Origin: Mesorhizobium alhagi CCNWXJ12-2 | GTDB lineage: Bacteria; Pseudomonadota; Alphaproteobacteria; Rhizobiales; Rhizobiaceae | Length of the DNA: 63,402 nucleotides | Direction of reading: 5' to 3' | Assembly: GCF_000236565.1 (NCBI RefSeq) | Contig: NZ_AHAM01000122.1 | Location: 1 to 63,402, forward strand | Shown: piece by piece, positions 1 through 9,119 of the stretch | Position numbering within the stretch: the stretch's first letter is position 1 | How the letters are laid out: each line of letters opens with the position of its first letter | Program-made: the position numbers and the translations under genes | Notes under the pieces: generated by a model | What the model was told of the DNA's origin: nothing | Seen by the model: only the letters and a program-made list of their open reading frames with translations | The model's database searches: none

Positions 1-647
1 ATGTTGAGCACATTGGCGACGATACCGTTTGCCGGTTCGGTCAGCGAAAGATCGAGGTCGAGCACCTGCGTGTCATTGCGGTAGATCGCGGTCAGCCCGA
101 GTTGTCCGCCCGGCCCATCCAGGCGTGTCACGTCGAGCGCGGTGTCGAGAGAGCCGCCGGCAAGCTGGAGCCGGCCGGTGATGGCCAGTTGCGAGGCGAG
201 CCCGAACACGTCCTCGCCGAATGTGACGCGCGGCACTTCAAGAGCGTCCAGCGTCACCGAAAGCGGCAGCTCCGGCACGCGGAAGGATCCCGCCTCGGGC
301 GGCGGCAGACCTTCTTCCGGCAGCGGCTTGCGCAAAACGTCGATGCTGTCCGCCGCAAGCGTGTCGATGTCGAGGCGTCCGAGCAGCAGCGCCGAACGGG
401 TCCAGACGATGCGGGCATTGGTGATCCGCAGCCATATGCCCTCGCGGTCGGCGATGGTGATCTCGCTGATCGTCGCATTGGACGACAGCACGCCCTGGAT
501 GCCTCTGATCCTGATCTGGCGGTTGGGTGTCGAAAGCTGGTCCTCGACGAAGCCTATGAAGTAGGATCGGTCCTCCTGCTCCGTGTCCTGCGCCAGGGCC
601 GGAAGCGTGAAGAGGAAGAATGCGATGGCCAGGATGATGCGGGTCAA
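1..647 (-). CDS. tamB: TamB, translocation and assembly module inner-membrane protein (N-terminal part, cut by window edge)
   Basis: N-terminal 215 codons of a TamB/YtfN (DUF490) family protein; the rest lies beyond the left edge. TamB is an inner-membrane-anchored periplasmic protein that works with TamA in outer-membrane assembly or lipid transport. The start is TTG at 645-647, which shares the bases TTGA with the tamA stop, a translational-coupling overlap; no ATG is available nearby. The first ~18 residues are a hydrophobic signal or anchor ending ALA-QD. The stretch after it (RGIQGVLSSNATISEI, then TNARIVWTRSALL) is typical of the TamB N-terminus. Identity rests on these motifs plus the adjacent tamA. 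Confidence 0.9.
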   Translation of the reverse strand, partial: MTRIILAIAFFLFTLPALAQDTEQEDRSYFIGFVEDQLSTPNRQIRIRGIQGVLSSNATISEITIADREGIWLRITNARIVWTRSALLLGRLDIDTLAADSIDVLRKPLPEEGLPPPEAGSFRVPELPLSVTLDALEVPRVTFGEDVFGLASQLAITGRLQLAGGSLDTALDVTRLDGPGGQLGLTAIYRNDTQVLDLDLSLTEPANGIVANVLN

Positions 648-2584
648 AACGCTTGTCCTATTCCAACGTAGAAGGCCACATCCGGGTCGTCCGGTCCCGG
701 ATCGAGCGGCATTGCGAGATCGAGCCTGATCGGGCCGAGCCCGGTGATGTAGCGCAGGCCGGCGCCGACGCCGATTTTCAAGTCTTCGGAAAACTCGGGA
801 AACGAATCGGAATCGACATAGCCCGCGTCGGCGAAGGCGACGACGCCGATGGAATCGGTGACGCGGGCGCGCAGTTCGGCCGAGCCTTCGATCAGCGAGC
901 GCCCACCGGCGACACCCCCGTCAGGAGAGGGAATGCCGATGCTGCGATAGGCATAGCCGCGCACCGAGCCACCGCCACCGGCGAAGAACAATTTGTCCGG
1001 CGCGGTTTCATCGACCGGCGACCCGACCAACGAGCCGAGCTTCAGCCGCGCGGCGGCGACGAGCAGATCGTCTTCGAGGAAGCCGTAGTAGACGCGGCCT
1101 TCCACGGTCGCGCGGAGCGCTGCATTGCCGTATTCGAACTCGTAGAACGGGTCGGCAAGAACCTCGATATAGTAGCCCTCGGTAGCGTTTGCTGCATTGT
1201 CGCGCCGGTCGAGGATGAGGCCGCCGAGGAAGCCTGCCATGTTGAAGGTGCGTTCCCCAAAATCGTCATCGAAGCGCGCGTGCTCGCCATAGGCGAAGAG
1301 GCTGGCCGAGAGGTGTTCGGAAAACATGTGGTTGAAGCCGGCCTGCGCGGTGATGGCGGTGCGCGTGTACGGGTCGAGCACCTCGCGGACGCCGATCAGC
1401 GAAGCGATGAAATCCGTGTCCGGCGTATAGACGCCCGGCTTGGTGAAGGTTGCGGCAAGGCGATAGGTGAAGTCGCCTGGATCGAAGCCGCCGCCCTCGC
1501 CGGCGTCGTTGCCGATCCCGGCCACCCTGGCGTCGAAGCGCAGCCTTTCGGCGCGGCCGAACAGATTGCGGTGCATCCAGTAGGCCTCGAAGCCTGCCCC
1601 GTCGAGCGTCGAATAGCTGGCGCCGACGCCGAAGCGGCGGGGGAGCCTCTCCTGCACGATGACGCTGATTGGCAGCAGGCCATCCTCGCCGATCGCCTCC
1701 GCCTCCTCGATGCGCTGGGCGCGAAACACGTCGAGCTTGGCGAGCCGCGTATTGGCCCGCTTGATGTCGTCGGGGTCGTATTCCTGGCCGAGCGGAAGGT
1801 CGGTCATGTAGGCGACGAAATCCGGCTCCATGCGCTGCGTGCCCTGGACAGTCACGGGCCCGTAAGCCGCCCTGCGCCCCGGATCGAGTTCGAGCGTCGC
1901 GTCGATCAGATTGGTGTCGTGCGCTGCTTCCACCCGGCGTTCGATGGCTTTGGCCTTGGCGTGGCCCTGCTGCCGCCAAGCCTCCACTGACAGGTTTTCG
2001 GCCTGCAGGATGACGCCCGACCGCGCGACCTGGCCCGGCGAGAAGCCCTCGTGCTCAGGCGCTTCGACCTCGTCGTCAGGATCGATGGGCGGCGGCGCGC
2101 GATTGACGATGCTGGTCCGGCCGAAATGGAAAAGTGGTCCCGGATCGATTGCGACCCGCACCGCGGCGGGATCGGGCAATTCGGTGTCGGGCGGCAGGTC
2201 GGCGGCTTCGCGCCCATCGACCAGAATGCTGATCGAGCCGCCATAGCGGCCCTGCGCATAGAGTGCAGCGAGGATGCGGCGATAGTCGCCGCGCGCCTTG
2301 GCCAGAAGCCCGGCCGCCCCGGAGGCGGCCTTTTCGCGATCCTGCCAGAGAGTGGAAGCGCCCTTAAGCGTGTCTTCGATGTCGTCGGCTTCGGCTACCG
2401 GCGAAACCACGAAATCAACCGAATAGCGTTGCGGCTCGCCGATGACGTCCTCGGTCTCGTCGGCCTTCGGCTCGAAAATCTTGATTCCGAACAACTCGAA
2501 CGCCGAAGCGGGTCCGGCGATCGCCAGGGCGAAAACGCAAACAGCCGTCATTGCCCACAGGCGACTAGAACACGAACCCAGCAC
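644..2584 (-). CDS. tamA: TamA, Omp85-family outer membrane assembly factor
   Basis: About 646 residues: signal peptide ending PASA, then POTRA-like domains (roughly residues 60-300), then a C-terminal 16-strand Omp85 barrel containing FFAGGGGSVRGYAYRS and ending in aromatic F. TamA sits in the outer membrane and pairs with TamB encoded immediately downstream with a 4-base overlap. I chose GTG at 2584 because GAGGA lies 5-6 bases upstream and it leaves a normal signal peptide with an Arg in the n-region; GTG 2608 and ATG 2551 are alternatives. The family is well recognised; the start is the uncertain part. Confidence 0.9.
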   Translation of the reverse strand: MLGSCSSRLWAMTAVCVFALAIAGPASAFELFGIKIFEPKADETEDVIGEPQRYSVDFVVSPVAEADDIEDTLKGASTLWQDREKAASGAAGLLAKARGDYRRILAALYAQGRYGGSISILVDGREAADLPPDTELPDPAAVRVAIDPGPLFHFGRTSIVNRAPPPIDPDDEVEAPEHEGFSPGQVARSGVILQAENLSVEAWRQQGHAKAKAIERRVEAAHDTNLIDATLELDPGRRAAYGPVTVQGTQRMEPDFVAYMTDLPLGQEYDPDDIKRANTRLAKLDVFRAQRIEEAEAIGEDGLLPISVIVQERLPRRFGVGASYSTLDGAGFEAYWMHRNLFGRAERLRFDARVAGIGNDAGEGGGFDPGDFTYRLAATFTKPGVYTPDTDFIASLIGVREVLDPYTRTAITAQAGFNHMFSEHLSASLFAYGEHARFDDDFGERTFNMAGFLGGLILDRRDNAANATEGYYIEVLADPFYEFEYGNAALRATVEGRVYYGFLEDDLLVAAARLKLGSLVGSPVDETAPDKLFFAGGGGSVRGYAYRSIGIPSPDGGVAGGRSLIEGSAELRARVTDSIGVVAFADAGYVDSDSFPEFSEDLKIGVGAGLRYITGLGPIRLDLAMPLDPGPDDPDVAFYVGIGQAF

Positions 2585-2725
2585 AGGCGTCCTCAATGCA
2601 GTCCCCACCGCCTCGCGCGCACCATAACGGCATCGGCGCGGCTGCGCACCCCAAAACGTCCGGATAAAAGATGCGTTTTATCTGGGAGCGTGACCGATCT
2701 GCATCGCACTTTTGGATAAGAAAGC

Positions 2726-5053
2726 TCAGTTCGAGGGCAGAGCGTAGGCAATTATGGCGTCGCCGGCCGCGGTGCCGGTGGAGCCGTGGCCGCCGGCGAC
2801 AACCACCACATATTGCCGTCCGTCCGAACCCTGGAAGGTCATCGGCGTCGCCTGGCCGCCGGCGGGCAGCCGATCGCGCCAGAGTTCCCGGCCGTTGCTC
2901 ACGTCGAAGGCGCGAACAAAATAGTCGAGCGTGCCGCTGTGAAAGGCGACGCCGCCTGCCGTCACGATCGGGCCGCCGATAGCGGGAACGCCCATCTCGA
3001 AGGGCAGCGGCAACGGCGACAAATCGCGCACCGTGCCGTTGCGGCGTTTCCAGATCACCTCACCGGTATTGAGGTCGGCAGCGGCGACAAAGCCCCATGG
3101 CGGCGCCTGGCATGGCAGGCCGATTGGCGACCAGAACGGCCTCATCATGGCGGCGAAAGGCGCGCCGAAATTCTCGTTGAAACCCGGCTCACCCTCCGAA
3201 ACGTAGCTGGTCGTGTCGTCCTCGCGCGGTATCAGCTTGACGATGAAGGCGAGATAAACGGGATTGGCGAAGACGATCTGCCGAACCGGATCGACAGCCA
3301 CGCCGCCCCAGTTGAAAGTGCCGAAATTGCCGGGATAGACGATCGAACCCTTGGTCGAGGGCGGAGTGTAGCGGCCTTCATAGTTGAGGCTGCGGAAGCG
3401 GATGCGGCAATAGAGCTGATCGACCGGCGTTGCGCCCCACATGTCCTTCTCGCGCAGGGGCTCGGGCTTGAAACTGAGCGCCGATGTCGGCTGCGTCGGC
3501 GCGGTGAAGTCGCCCTCCACCGCACCCTGCGGCGCCGGTTCCTCGGTCACCGGCAGCAGCGGCTCGCCGGTGCGGCGGTCGAGCACATAGATGTCGCCCT
3601 GCTTCGTGGCCTGGACCAGCGCCGGAACCGTCTCGCCGTCTCTGACGAGGTCGACGAGTTGAGGCTGCGACGGCGTGTCCATGTCCCAAAGGTCGTGGTG
3701 CACGGCCTGGAATACCCAGCGAACCTGTCCGGTCCGCAGATCGAGCGCCGTGACAGACGAGGAGAAGCGCTCGGTCTCGGGAGTCCGGTCGCCGCCATAC
3801 TGATCCGGCGGGGCATTGCCCATCGGCGCATAAACCATCCCAAGCTGCTCGTCGACGCTGAGCAGCGACCAGGCATTGGGCGAGTTGCCGACATACGGCT
3901 GGACGGCCGAGATCGGCGCTGTCTCGTCGGGATTGCCGCTGTCGAAATTCCAGACGAGTTCGCCGGTGTCGGCGCGGTATGCTCGGATGACGCCAGAAGG
4001 CTCGGTGGTCGAGACATTGTCGTTGACGGCTCCTCCGACGATCACGAGACCACCGGCAACGACCGGCGGCGACGTCGAATAGTAGGAGCCGGGATAGAAG
4101 TTCGGCATATTCAGGGCCAGGTTGACGACGCCATTGTCGCCGAAACCGGTGCAGACCGTGCCGGTCTTGGCATCCAGCGCGATCAGCCTTGCATCGGCCG
4201 TCGGCAGCAGGACGCGGCTGGCGCAGTTGGAATCGGCGGCTGCGCCTTCGACCACGACGTACGACAGGCCGCGGCAGGTCTGGTGCTGGCGCTGCTTGTT
4301 GACGCCGACCTGCGGGTCGTAGCGCCACACCTCCCTGCCGGTCAGCGGATCGAGCGCGATCGCGATCTGGTGCGCCGTGCACAAGTAGAGCAGGCCGTCG
4401 ACCAATGTCGGGGTCACCTCGTAGGTCGTCTCCTCGGGATCGCCTTCGACGCGCACATCGCCCGTGTGATATTCCCACACCTTCTGCAATCCCCCCACGT
4501 TGGCGGGCGTGATCGCGGTCAGCGGCGAATAATGGCTGCCGCCCGGCGTGCGGCCATAGGCATGCCACTCGGCCGGCGGCACAGTCGCCTCGCTCGGCGG
4601 CAGCGTCGACGCCTCCGCTTCCGGAACGGTACCGGTGATCTCGTGCACGTCGATGGTCATGGAATAGACGGCTACCGCGGCCGACGCGATAATTGCGGCC
4701 GCAAGCGTCAAGGCAGAACCGATCCACAGCCTGCCGCCCTTCCGGGCCAGCGGGCGCAGGACCCAGGGCATCAACAACAACAACCCCAGGACGATGAGCA
4801 GCCCGCCGCGCGGCGCAAGCTGCCACCAGTCGAACCCGACCTCGTATATCGCCCAGGCGAGCGATCCGGCAATGACAAGGGCATAGACGAGGAGGCTGAC
4901 CGGCCGATTTGCAAACAGCAGCAGCCCGGTCGCAAGCAGGCCGACGCCGGCCACGATGTAGTAGAGCGAGCCGCCAAGGTTCGCGAGCCAGATGCCGCCG
5001 CCGGCCACGACAAGCCCCAGCAGCACAAATATGACCGCCATGGTGGTTTTCAT
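2726..5053 (-). CDS. gcd: Membrane-bound PQQ-dependent dehydrogenase, glucose/quinate/shikimate type
   Basis: 775 residues, the usual length of quinoprotein glucose dehydrogenase. Five membrane helices occupy about residues 5-25, 30-48, 52-70, 83-100 and 112-131; the rest is a periplasmic eight-bladed PQQ propeller with Trp-docking repeats (GREVWRYDPQVG, GQVRWVFQ, GEVIWKRRNG). Such enzymes oxidise aldoses, or quinate/shikimate, in the periplasm and pass electrons to ubiquinone. The start is ATG 5053, which opens the first helix; a longer upstream reading has no membrane-protein character. No pqq synthesis genes are in the window, so PQQ must come from elsewhere. Sugar versus quinate specificity cannot be decided here. 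Confidence 0.92.
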   Translation of the reverse strand: MKTTMAVIFVLLGLVVAGGGIWLANLGGSLYYIVAGVGLLATGLLLFANRPVSLLVYALVIAGSLAWAIYEVGFDWWQLAPRGGLLIVLGLLLLMPWVLRPLARKGGRLWIGSALTLAAAIIASAAVAVYSMTIDVHEITGTVPEAEASTLPPSEATVPPAEWHAYGRTPGGSHYSPLTAITPANVGGLQKVWEYHTGDVRVEGDPEETTYEVTPTLVDGLLYLCTAHQIAIALDPLTGREVWRYDPQVGVNKQRQHQTCRGLSYVVVEGAAADSNCASRVLLPTADARLIALDAKTGTVCTGFGDNGVVNLALNMPNFYPGSYYSTSPPVVAGGLVIVGGAVNDNVSTTEPSGVIRAYRADTGELVWNFDSGNPDETAPISAVQPYVGNSPNAWSLLSVDEQLGMVYAPMGNAPPDQYGGDRTPETERFSSSVTALDLRTGQVRWVFQAVHHDLWDMDTPSQPQLVDLVRDGETVPALVQATKQGDIYVLDRRTGEPLLPVTEEPAPQGAVEGDFTAPTQPTSALSFKPEPLREKDMWGATPVDQLYCRIRFRSLNYEGRYTPPSTKGSIVYPGNFGTFNWGGVAVDPVRQIVFANPVYLAFIVKLIPREDDTTSYVSEGEPGFNENFGAPFAAMMRPFWSPIGLPCQAPPWGFVAAADLNTGEVIWKRRNGTVRDLSPLPLPFEMGVPAIGGPIVTAGGVAFHSGTLDYFVRAFDVSNGRELWRDRLPAGGQATPMTFQGSDGRQYVVVVAGGHGSTGTAAGDAIIAYALPSN

Positions 5054-5184
5054 GCGCGGACCCTTTTGCGGCCAAACTTCCACAACGAGGGATTGTTCCG
5101 GCCAGGCTTGGCGGCCCGCGTTCTCCTTTCCCGGCAGCCCGCCCTTGTCAGCAGCCCGCGGCCAACTATCAGCAGGCAGGCACG

Positions 5185-6168
5185 TCAGTAGCCGCCGATG
5201 ATCGGCAAAATCTCCCCTGTGATGTAGCTGGAACAATGCGACGAGGCGAGGAACACATAGGCCGGCGCGATCTCCTCGGGCTGGGCCGGGCGCTTCATCG
5301 GCGTGTCTGCGCCGAATTTCGACACGTCCTCGGCTTCCTTTTCGGAAGGATTGAGCGGCGTCCAGACCGGGCCGGGCGCGATCGCGTTGACGCGGATGCC
5401 CCGCGGCACCAACTGGGCCGCCAGCGCTCGCGTGAAGGCGTGGATGCCGCCCTTGGTCATCGAGTAGTCGATCAGTTGCTTGCTGCCCGTTATGCCGACG
5501 ACCGAACCCGTGTTGATAATGGCGGAGCCCGGCTTCAGATGCTCCACCGCCGCCTGGGCCATGTGGAAATAGCCGTAGAGGTTGGTCTTCAGCGTCCTGT
5601 CGAAATGTTCCGGCGTCAAATCCTCGAATTTCGCTGCATGTATCTGGAAGGCGGCGTTGTTGACCAGAATGTCGAGGCCGCCCAGTTCATTGACGGTCTG
5701 CCTGACCGCCGCACGGCAAGCTTCGCGCGTCGAGATGTCGCCGGGGATCAGGATGCAGCGTTTGCCCTCGGCTTCTACCGCCTTTTTCGTGGCCTTGGCG
5801 TCCTCGTGCTCGTCGAGATAGCTGATGGCGACTTCAGCGCCTTCACGGGCGAACAGAACCGCCACCGCCCGGCCGATGCCGCTGTCGCCGCCGGTGATCA
5901 GGGCGATCTTGCCCTCGAGCTTGTGGGAGCCGATGTAGAACGGCGCGTCGTACATCGGCGCGGGATCGAGCCGCGCTTCGGAGCCCGGCTTGGGCTGATG
6001 CTGCTTCGGAAAGGGCGGCTCCGGATAGCGCCGAGCGCCGGCCTGCATGGCTCCTTCCGACTTCTTGCCGGTATCCGCCTTGTCGGCGGCGTCGATGCCG
6101 CCTTGGATTTCGCGCTGTTTTTCAGAAGCTTCCGCCGCCTTTGGCGGCGTCTTGGGGTTCTTGTCCAT
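5185..6168 (-). CDS. SDR-family oxidoreductase (general-stress GSP39/YhxC type)
   Basis: 327 residues. A hydrophilic N-terminal extension of ~85 residues rich in Lys, Pro and Glu precedes a classical short-chain dehydrogenase: TGGDSGIG at 92-99 binds NAD(P), NNAA is the Rossmann structural motif, and Ser in NTGSVVG with Tyr-x3-Lys in DYSMTKGG form the catalytic site. The long N-terminal tail and PMYDAPFYIGSHKL lead-in are typical of the Bacillus GSP39/YhxC-like subgroup, often annotated glucose 1-dehydrogenase or stress oxidoreductase. It lies 131 bases upstream of the PQQ dehydrogenase on the same strand. The substrate is unknown. Confidence 0.9.
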   Translation of the reverse strand: MDKNPKTPPKAAEASEKQREIQGGIDAADKADTGKKSEGAMQAGARRYPEPPFPKQHQPKPGSEARLDPAPMYDAPFYIGSHKLEGKIALITGGDSGIGRAVAVLFAREGAEVAISYLDEHEDAKATKKAVEAEGKRCILIPGDISTREACRAAVRQTVNELGGLDILVNNAAFQIHAAKFEDLTPEHFDRTLKTNLYGYFHMAQAAVEHLKPGSAIINTGSVVGITGSKQLIDYSMTKGGIHAFTRALAAQLVPRGIRVNAIAPGPVWTPLNPSEKEAEDVSKFGADTPMKRPAQPEEIAPAYVFLASSHCSSYITGEILPIIGGY

Positions 6169-6243
6169 GGTTCCGCTCGCTGTATCGGTCAGTGTGCGTG
6201 TCTAACGCCCGAGCGACGAAACTGTTCTCCGGAAAGACAATGC

Positions 6244-6277
6244 AAAAAAGCCCGGCGCGTGGAAGCGCGCCGGGCTT
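6244..6277 (-). terminator. Rho-independent terminator after the ALDH gene
   Basis: Perfect 12-base-pair stem AAGCCCGGCGCG / CGCGCCGGGCTT (6248-6259 and 6266-6277) with a 6-base loop. Read on the minus strand it is followed by a run of six T (A-run at 6244-6249). It lies just past the aldehyde dehydrogenase stop at 6296 and separates that gene from the SDR gene. Confidence 0.9.
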
Positions 6278-6295
6278 GGAAGGTTTGAAGCCGGC

Positions 6296-7807
6296 CTAAT
6301 CGATGTCGAAGGACACGCCCTGCGCCAGCGGCAGCGCCTTGGAATAGTTCACCGTGTTGGTGGCGCGGCGCATATAGGCCTTCCAGGCGTCGGAGCCGGA
6401 TTCGCGGCCGCCGCCGGTTTCCTTCTCGCCGCCGAAAGCGCCGCCGATCTCGGCGCCCGAGGTGCCGATATTGACGTTGGCGATGCCGCAATCCGAGCCG
6501 TCGGCGGAAAGGAAGCGCTCGGCCTCGCGCATGTCCAGCGTGAAGATCGACGAGGAAAGCCCTGCGCCGACTGCATTATGCTTGGCCAGCACCTCGTCGA
6601 AATCGGAATATTTCATCACGTAGAGGATCGGCGCGAAGGTCTCTTCCGTGACGGGGCCGGTCTGGTCCGGCATTTCGACCAACGCCGGCCTGACATAGAA
6701 GGCCGCGGCGTCGCCGGTGTCGATCCGGCTTCCGCCGGTGACCTTGCCGCCCTCGGCCCGGGCACGTTCGATCGCCTTTTCCATGCCGCGGAACGCCGCC
6801 TCGTCGATCAGCGGGCCTACAAGGGCGTTGGTGGTCAGCGGATTGCCCACCGACACGCTCTCATATGCCTTCCTCAAGCGCTGGACGAGCGCGTCGTAGA
6901 TGCTCTCATGCACGAAGAGCCGGCGCAGCGTCGTGCAGCGCTGGCCGGCCGTGCCCATGGCGCCGAATGCGATGGCGCGCAGCGCCATGTCGAGATCGGC
7001 CGACGGGCAGACGATGCCGGCATTATTGCCGCCGAGTTCGAGAATGGCGCGGGCAAAACGCTTGGCCAGGCGCGGTCCGACATCGCGGCCCATGCGGGTC
7101 GAACCGGTAGCGGAGACGAGCGCCACCTTCGGATGATCGACCAATGCCTCGCCGACCGCCCGGTCGCCGATCAGCAGCTGCGCCAACCCCTCGGGCGCAT
7201 CGCCGAACCGCGCCATTGCGCGCTTCAGGATTGCATTGCAGGCGAGCGCCGTCAGCGGTGTCTTTTCCGATGGCTTCCAGACGATGGCATTGCCGCAGAC
7301 CAGCGCAAGCGCTGCATTCCACGACCAGACCGCGACGGGGAAGTTGAACGCGGAAATCACGCCGACCACGCCGAGCGGGTGCCAGGTCTCCATCATGCGG
7401 TGGCCCGGACGCTCGGTGGCGATGGTGAGGCCGTAGAGCTGGCGCGAAAGGCCGACCGCGAAATCGCAGATGTCGATCATCTCCTGGACTTCGCCCAGTC
7501 CTTCGGAGGGGATCTTGCCGGCCTCGATCGAAACCAGCCGGCCGAGTTCGGCCTTGTGCGCGCGCAGTTCCTCGCCGAGCAGCCGCACCAGTTCGCCGCG
7601 GCGCGGCGCCGGCACGAGCCGCCAGGCGCGGAAAGCCGCGTCGGCCTGTTCGATGATGCGGCCGGCTTCGGCAGGCGAAACCGAGCGGACGTCGGCGATC
7701 TTCTCGCCGGTGATCGGGCTTTTGGCGGGCAGGTCGCCGCCAGTGAAGCTCTCCTTCGAAACGCCGAGGCTGGTCAGCAGTTCGGCGGTCTCTTGTGCGA
7801 TTGTCAT
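6296..7807 (-). CDS. amaB: ALDH7-family aldehyde dehydrogenase, probable L-piperidine-6-carboxylate / aminoadipate-semialdehyde dehydrogenase
   Basis: 503 residues, full length for the ALDH7A1 (antiquitin)-like family. Catalytic Cys291 lies in GQRCTTLRRL and general base Glu257 in LELGGNNAG; Asn155 is in SAFNFPVAVW. The NNAGIV and TAGQRCT variants are characteristic of ALDH7 rather than of betaine or succinate-semialdehyde enzymes. Family members oxidise alpha-aminoadipate semialdehyde, in equilibrium with piperidine-6-carboxylate, in lysine breakdown. The usual partner (lysine 6-dehydrogenase or AmaA) is not next to it, so the pathway is inferred from family only. A strong terminator follows; start ATG 7807 has GAAGAGA upstream. 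Confidence 0.88.
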   Translation of the reverse strand: MTIAQETAELLTSLGVSKESFTGGDLPAKSPITGEKIADVRSVSPAEAGRIIEQADAAFRAWRLVPAPRRGELVRLLGEELRAHKAELGRLVSIEAGKIPSEGLGEVQEMIDICDFAVGLSRQLYGLTIATERPGHRMMETWHPLGVVGVISAFNFPVAVWSWNAALALVCGNAIVWKPSEKTPLTALACNAILKRAMARFGDAPEGLAQLLIGDRAVGEALVDHPKVALVSATGSTRMGRDVGPRLAKRFARAILELGGNNAGIVCPSADLDMALRAIAFGAMGTAGQRCTTLRRLFVHESIYDALVQRLRKAYESVSVGNPLTTNALVGPLIDEAAFRGMEKAIERARAEGGKVTGGSRIDTGDAAAFYVRPALVEMPDQTGPVTEETFAPILYVMKYSDFDEVLAKHNAVGAGLSSSIFTLDMREAERFLSADGSDCGIANVNIGTSGAEIGGAFGGEKETGGGRESGSDAWKAYMRRATNTVNYSKALPLAQGVSFDID

Positions 7808-7942
7808 AGTGAAATCTCTTCTTGCTGTTCGCGATTTGGCTCGCGCGGGCTGGAATTTGCCCGCCGCGAACGTCAGATGGCGCTTGTTAGTTCATTTGCG
7901 TGCCGCCGTGAACTCACCAGCGCGCGCAATCCGTCGCGCCAA

Positions 7943-8995
7943 TCAGGGGCATGGATTGCCGGTGCGCTGGTGGATCCCGTCGACCGCCTGCTGCATCTCG
8001 TCGGTCCAGCGCACCTCCGCCGAATCGAGCGCCATGTTGAGCTGCGGGATGCTGGTCGCGCCGATGATGTTGGATGTCACGAAAGGCCGGCTGGTAACGA
8101 AAGCGTTGGCGAACAGCGCCGGCTCCAGGCCGAAGCTGCGGGCGAGTTCATTGTATTCGAGCTGCACTTCAGCCGCGTTCGGCGTCTCGTAGCGTTGGCC
8201 GCGATTGAAAAGCTGCGAACGCGATCCCTCAGGCCGCGCGCCATGATCGTACTTGCCGGTGAGATAGCCTTGGGCCAACGGCGAATAGGGAAGCAGCGAC
8301 ACCTCCTCGCGGTCGCAAACCTCGGCCAGATTGACCTCGAAGGTGCGGTTGACGAGGTTGTAGGCGTTCTGCAGGCTGGCGACGCGTGGCCCTACGCCCT
8401 TGTCACTCTCCGCGACGAACCGCATGACGCCCCACGAGCTTTCGTTGGACAGGCCGAAATGGCGGATCTTTCCGGCCTTCGCCAGTTCGTCGAAAACGGC
8501 CAGCGTTTCGGCAATCGGCGTCTCGTCCTCGTCGCGCGGCGCCGGCCAATTGCCGACCCGCATCGGGTTCGATCCCCACGGGATCTGCCGTTCCGGAAAA
8601 TGTATCTGGTAGAGGTCGATATAGTCGGTCTGGAGCCTGGCGAGCGATTTGTCGATCGCGTCGAATATATCGGCCCGCACCAGCTTCGAAGGGCGGCCGC
8701 CGCGGAACCAGTCATTGGCTGTGCGCCCGACCACTTTGGAGGCGACGATAACATCCGCCCGGTTCCGGCGCGCCTTCATCCAGTTGCCGATATAGGTTTC
8801 GGTTCGCCCCTGCGTCTCGGGCTTGGGCGGGATCGGGTAAAGCTCGGCGGTATCGAGGAAATTGACGCCCCGCTCGAAGGCGAGGTCCATCTGGGCGTGG
8901 CCTTCGGCCTCGGTGTTCTGCTGGCCCCAGGTCATTGTTCCGAGGCAGATTTTGGAAACATGAAGATCGGTGCGGCCAATACGGCGCTGTTGCAT
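7943..8995 (-). CDS. Aldo/keto reductase (Tas-like)
   Basis: 350 residues of the aldo/keto reductase superfamily. The catalytic tetrad region is visible: Asp and Tyr in NFLDTAELY, Lys in ASKVVG, and His in DLYQIHFPERQ. C-terminal NADPH-binding signatures are LLPYSPLAQGYLTGKY and SNIIGATSIPQL. The long sequence with DYIDLYQIHFP and the insertion after it match the Tas/YajO-like branch. I start at ATG 8995 (MQQRRIGRTDLHVS) with GGAG about 10 bases upstream, since earlier in-frame codons give a non-homologous N-terminus. Substrate unknown; neighbours on both sides are also oxidoreductases. Confidence 0.9.
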   Translation of the reverse strand: MQQRRIGRTDLHVSKICLGTMTWGQQNTEAEGHAQMDLAFERGVNFLDTAELYPIPPKPETQGRTETYIGNWMKARRNRADVIVASKVVGRTANDWFRGGRPSKLVRADIFDAIDKSLARLQTDYIDLYQIHFPERQIPWGSNPMRVGNWPAPRDEDETPIAETLAVFDELAKAGKIRHFGLSNESSWGVMRFVAESDKGVGPRVASLQNAYNLVNRTFEVNLAEVCDREEVSLLPYSPLAQGYLTGKYDHGARPEGSRSQLFNRGQRYETPNAAEVQLEYNELARSFGLEPALFANAFVTSRPFVTSNIIGATSIPQLNMALDSAEVRWTDEMQQAVDGIHQRTGNPCP

Positions 8996-9119
8996 GGTTT
9001 GAAATCTCCGGCGGGAAAATGGTTTGGGCGGCAAAAGCGCGGGTGAGGTGCGCATCATAGCCAGCGCCGGACGGCGCGCCAAGAGGCAGGCAATGCAACA
9101 AAGTTCTCCGACTGCGGGA

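Noticed and set aside
2786-5191. 801-codon open frame on the plus strand opposite the PQQ dehydrogenase
   Set aside because: Antisense shadow: Arg/Gly/Ala-rich, no motifs; high GC keeps the reverse frame open.
6578-9046. 822-codon plus-strand frame opposite the ALDH and aldo/keto reductase genes
   Set aside because: Spans two unrelated minus-strand genes and their gap; His/Arg-rich with no recognisable domain.
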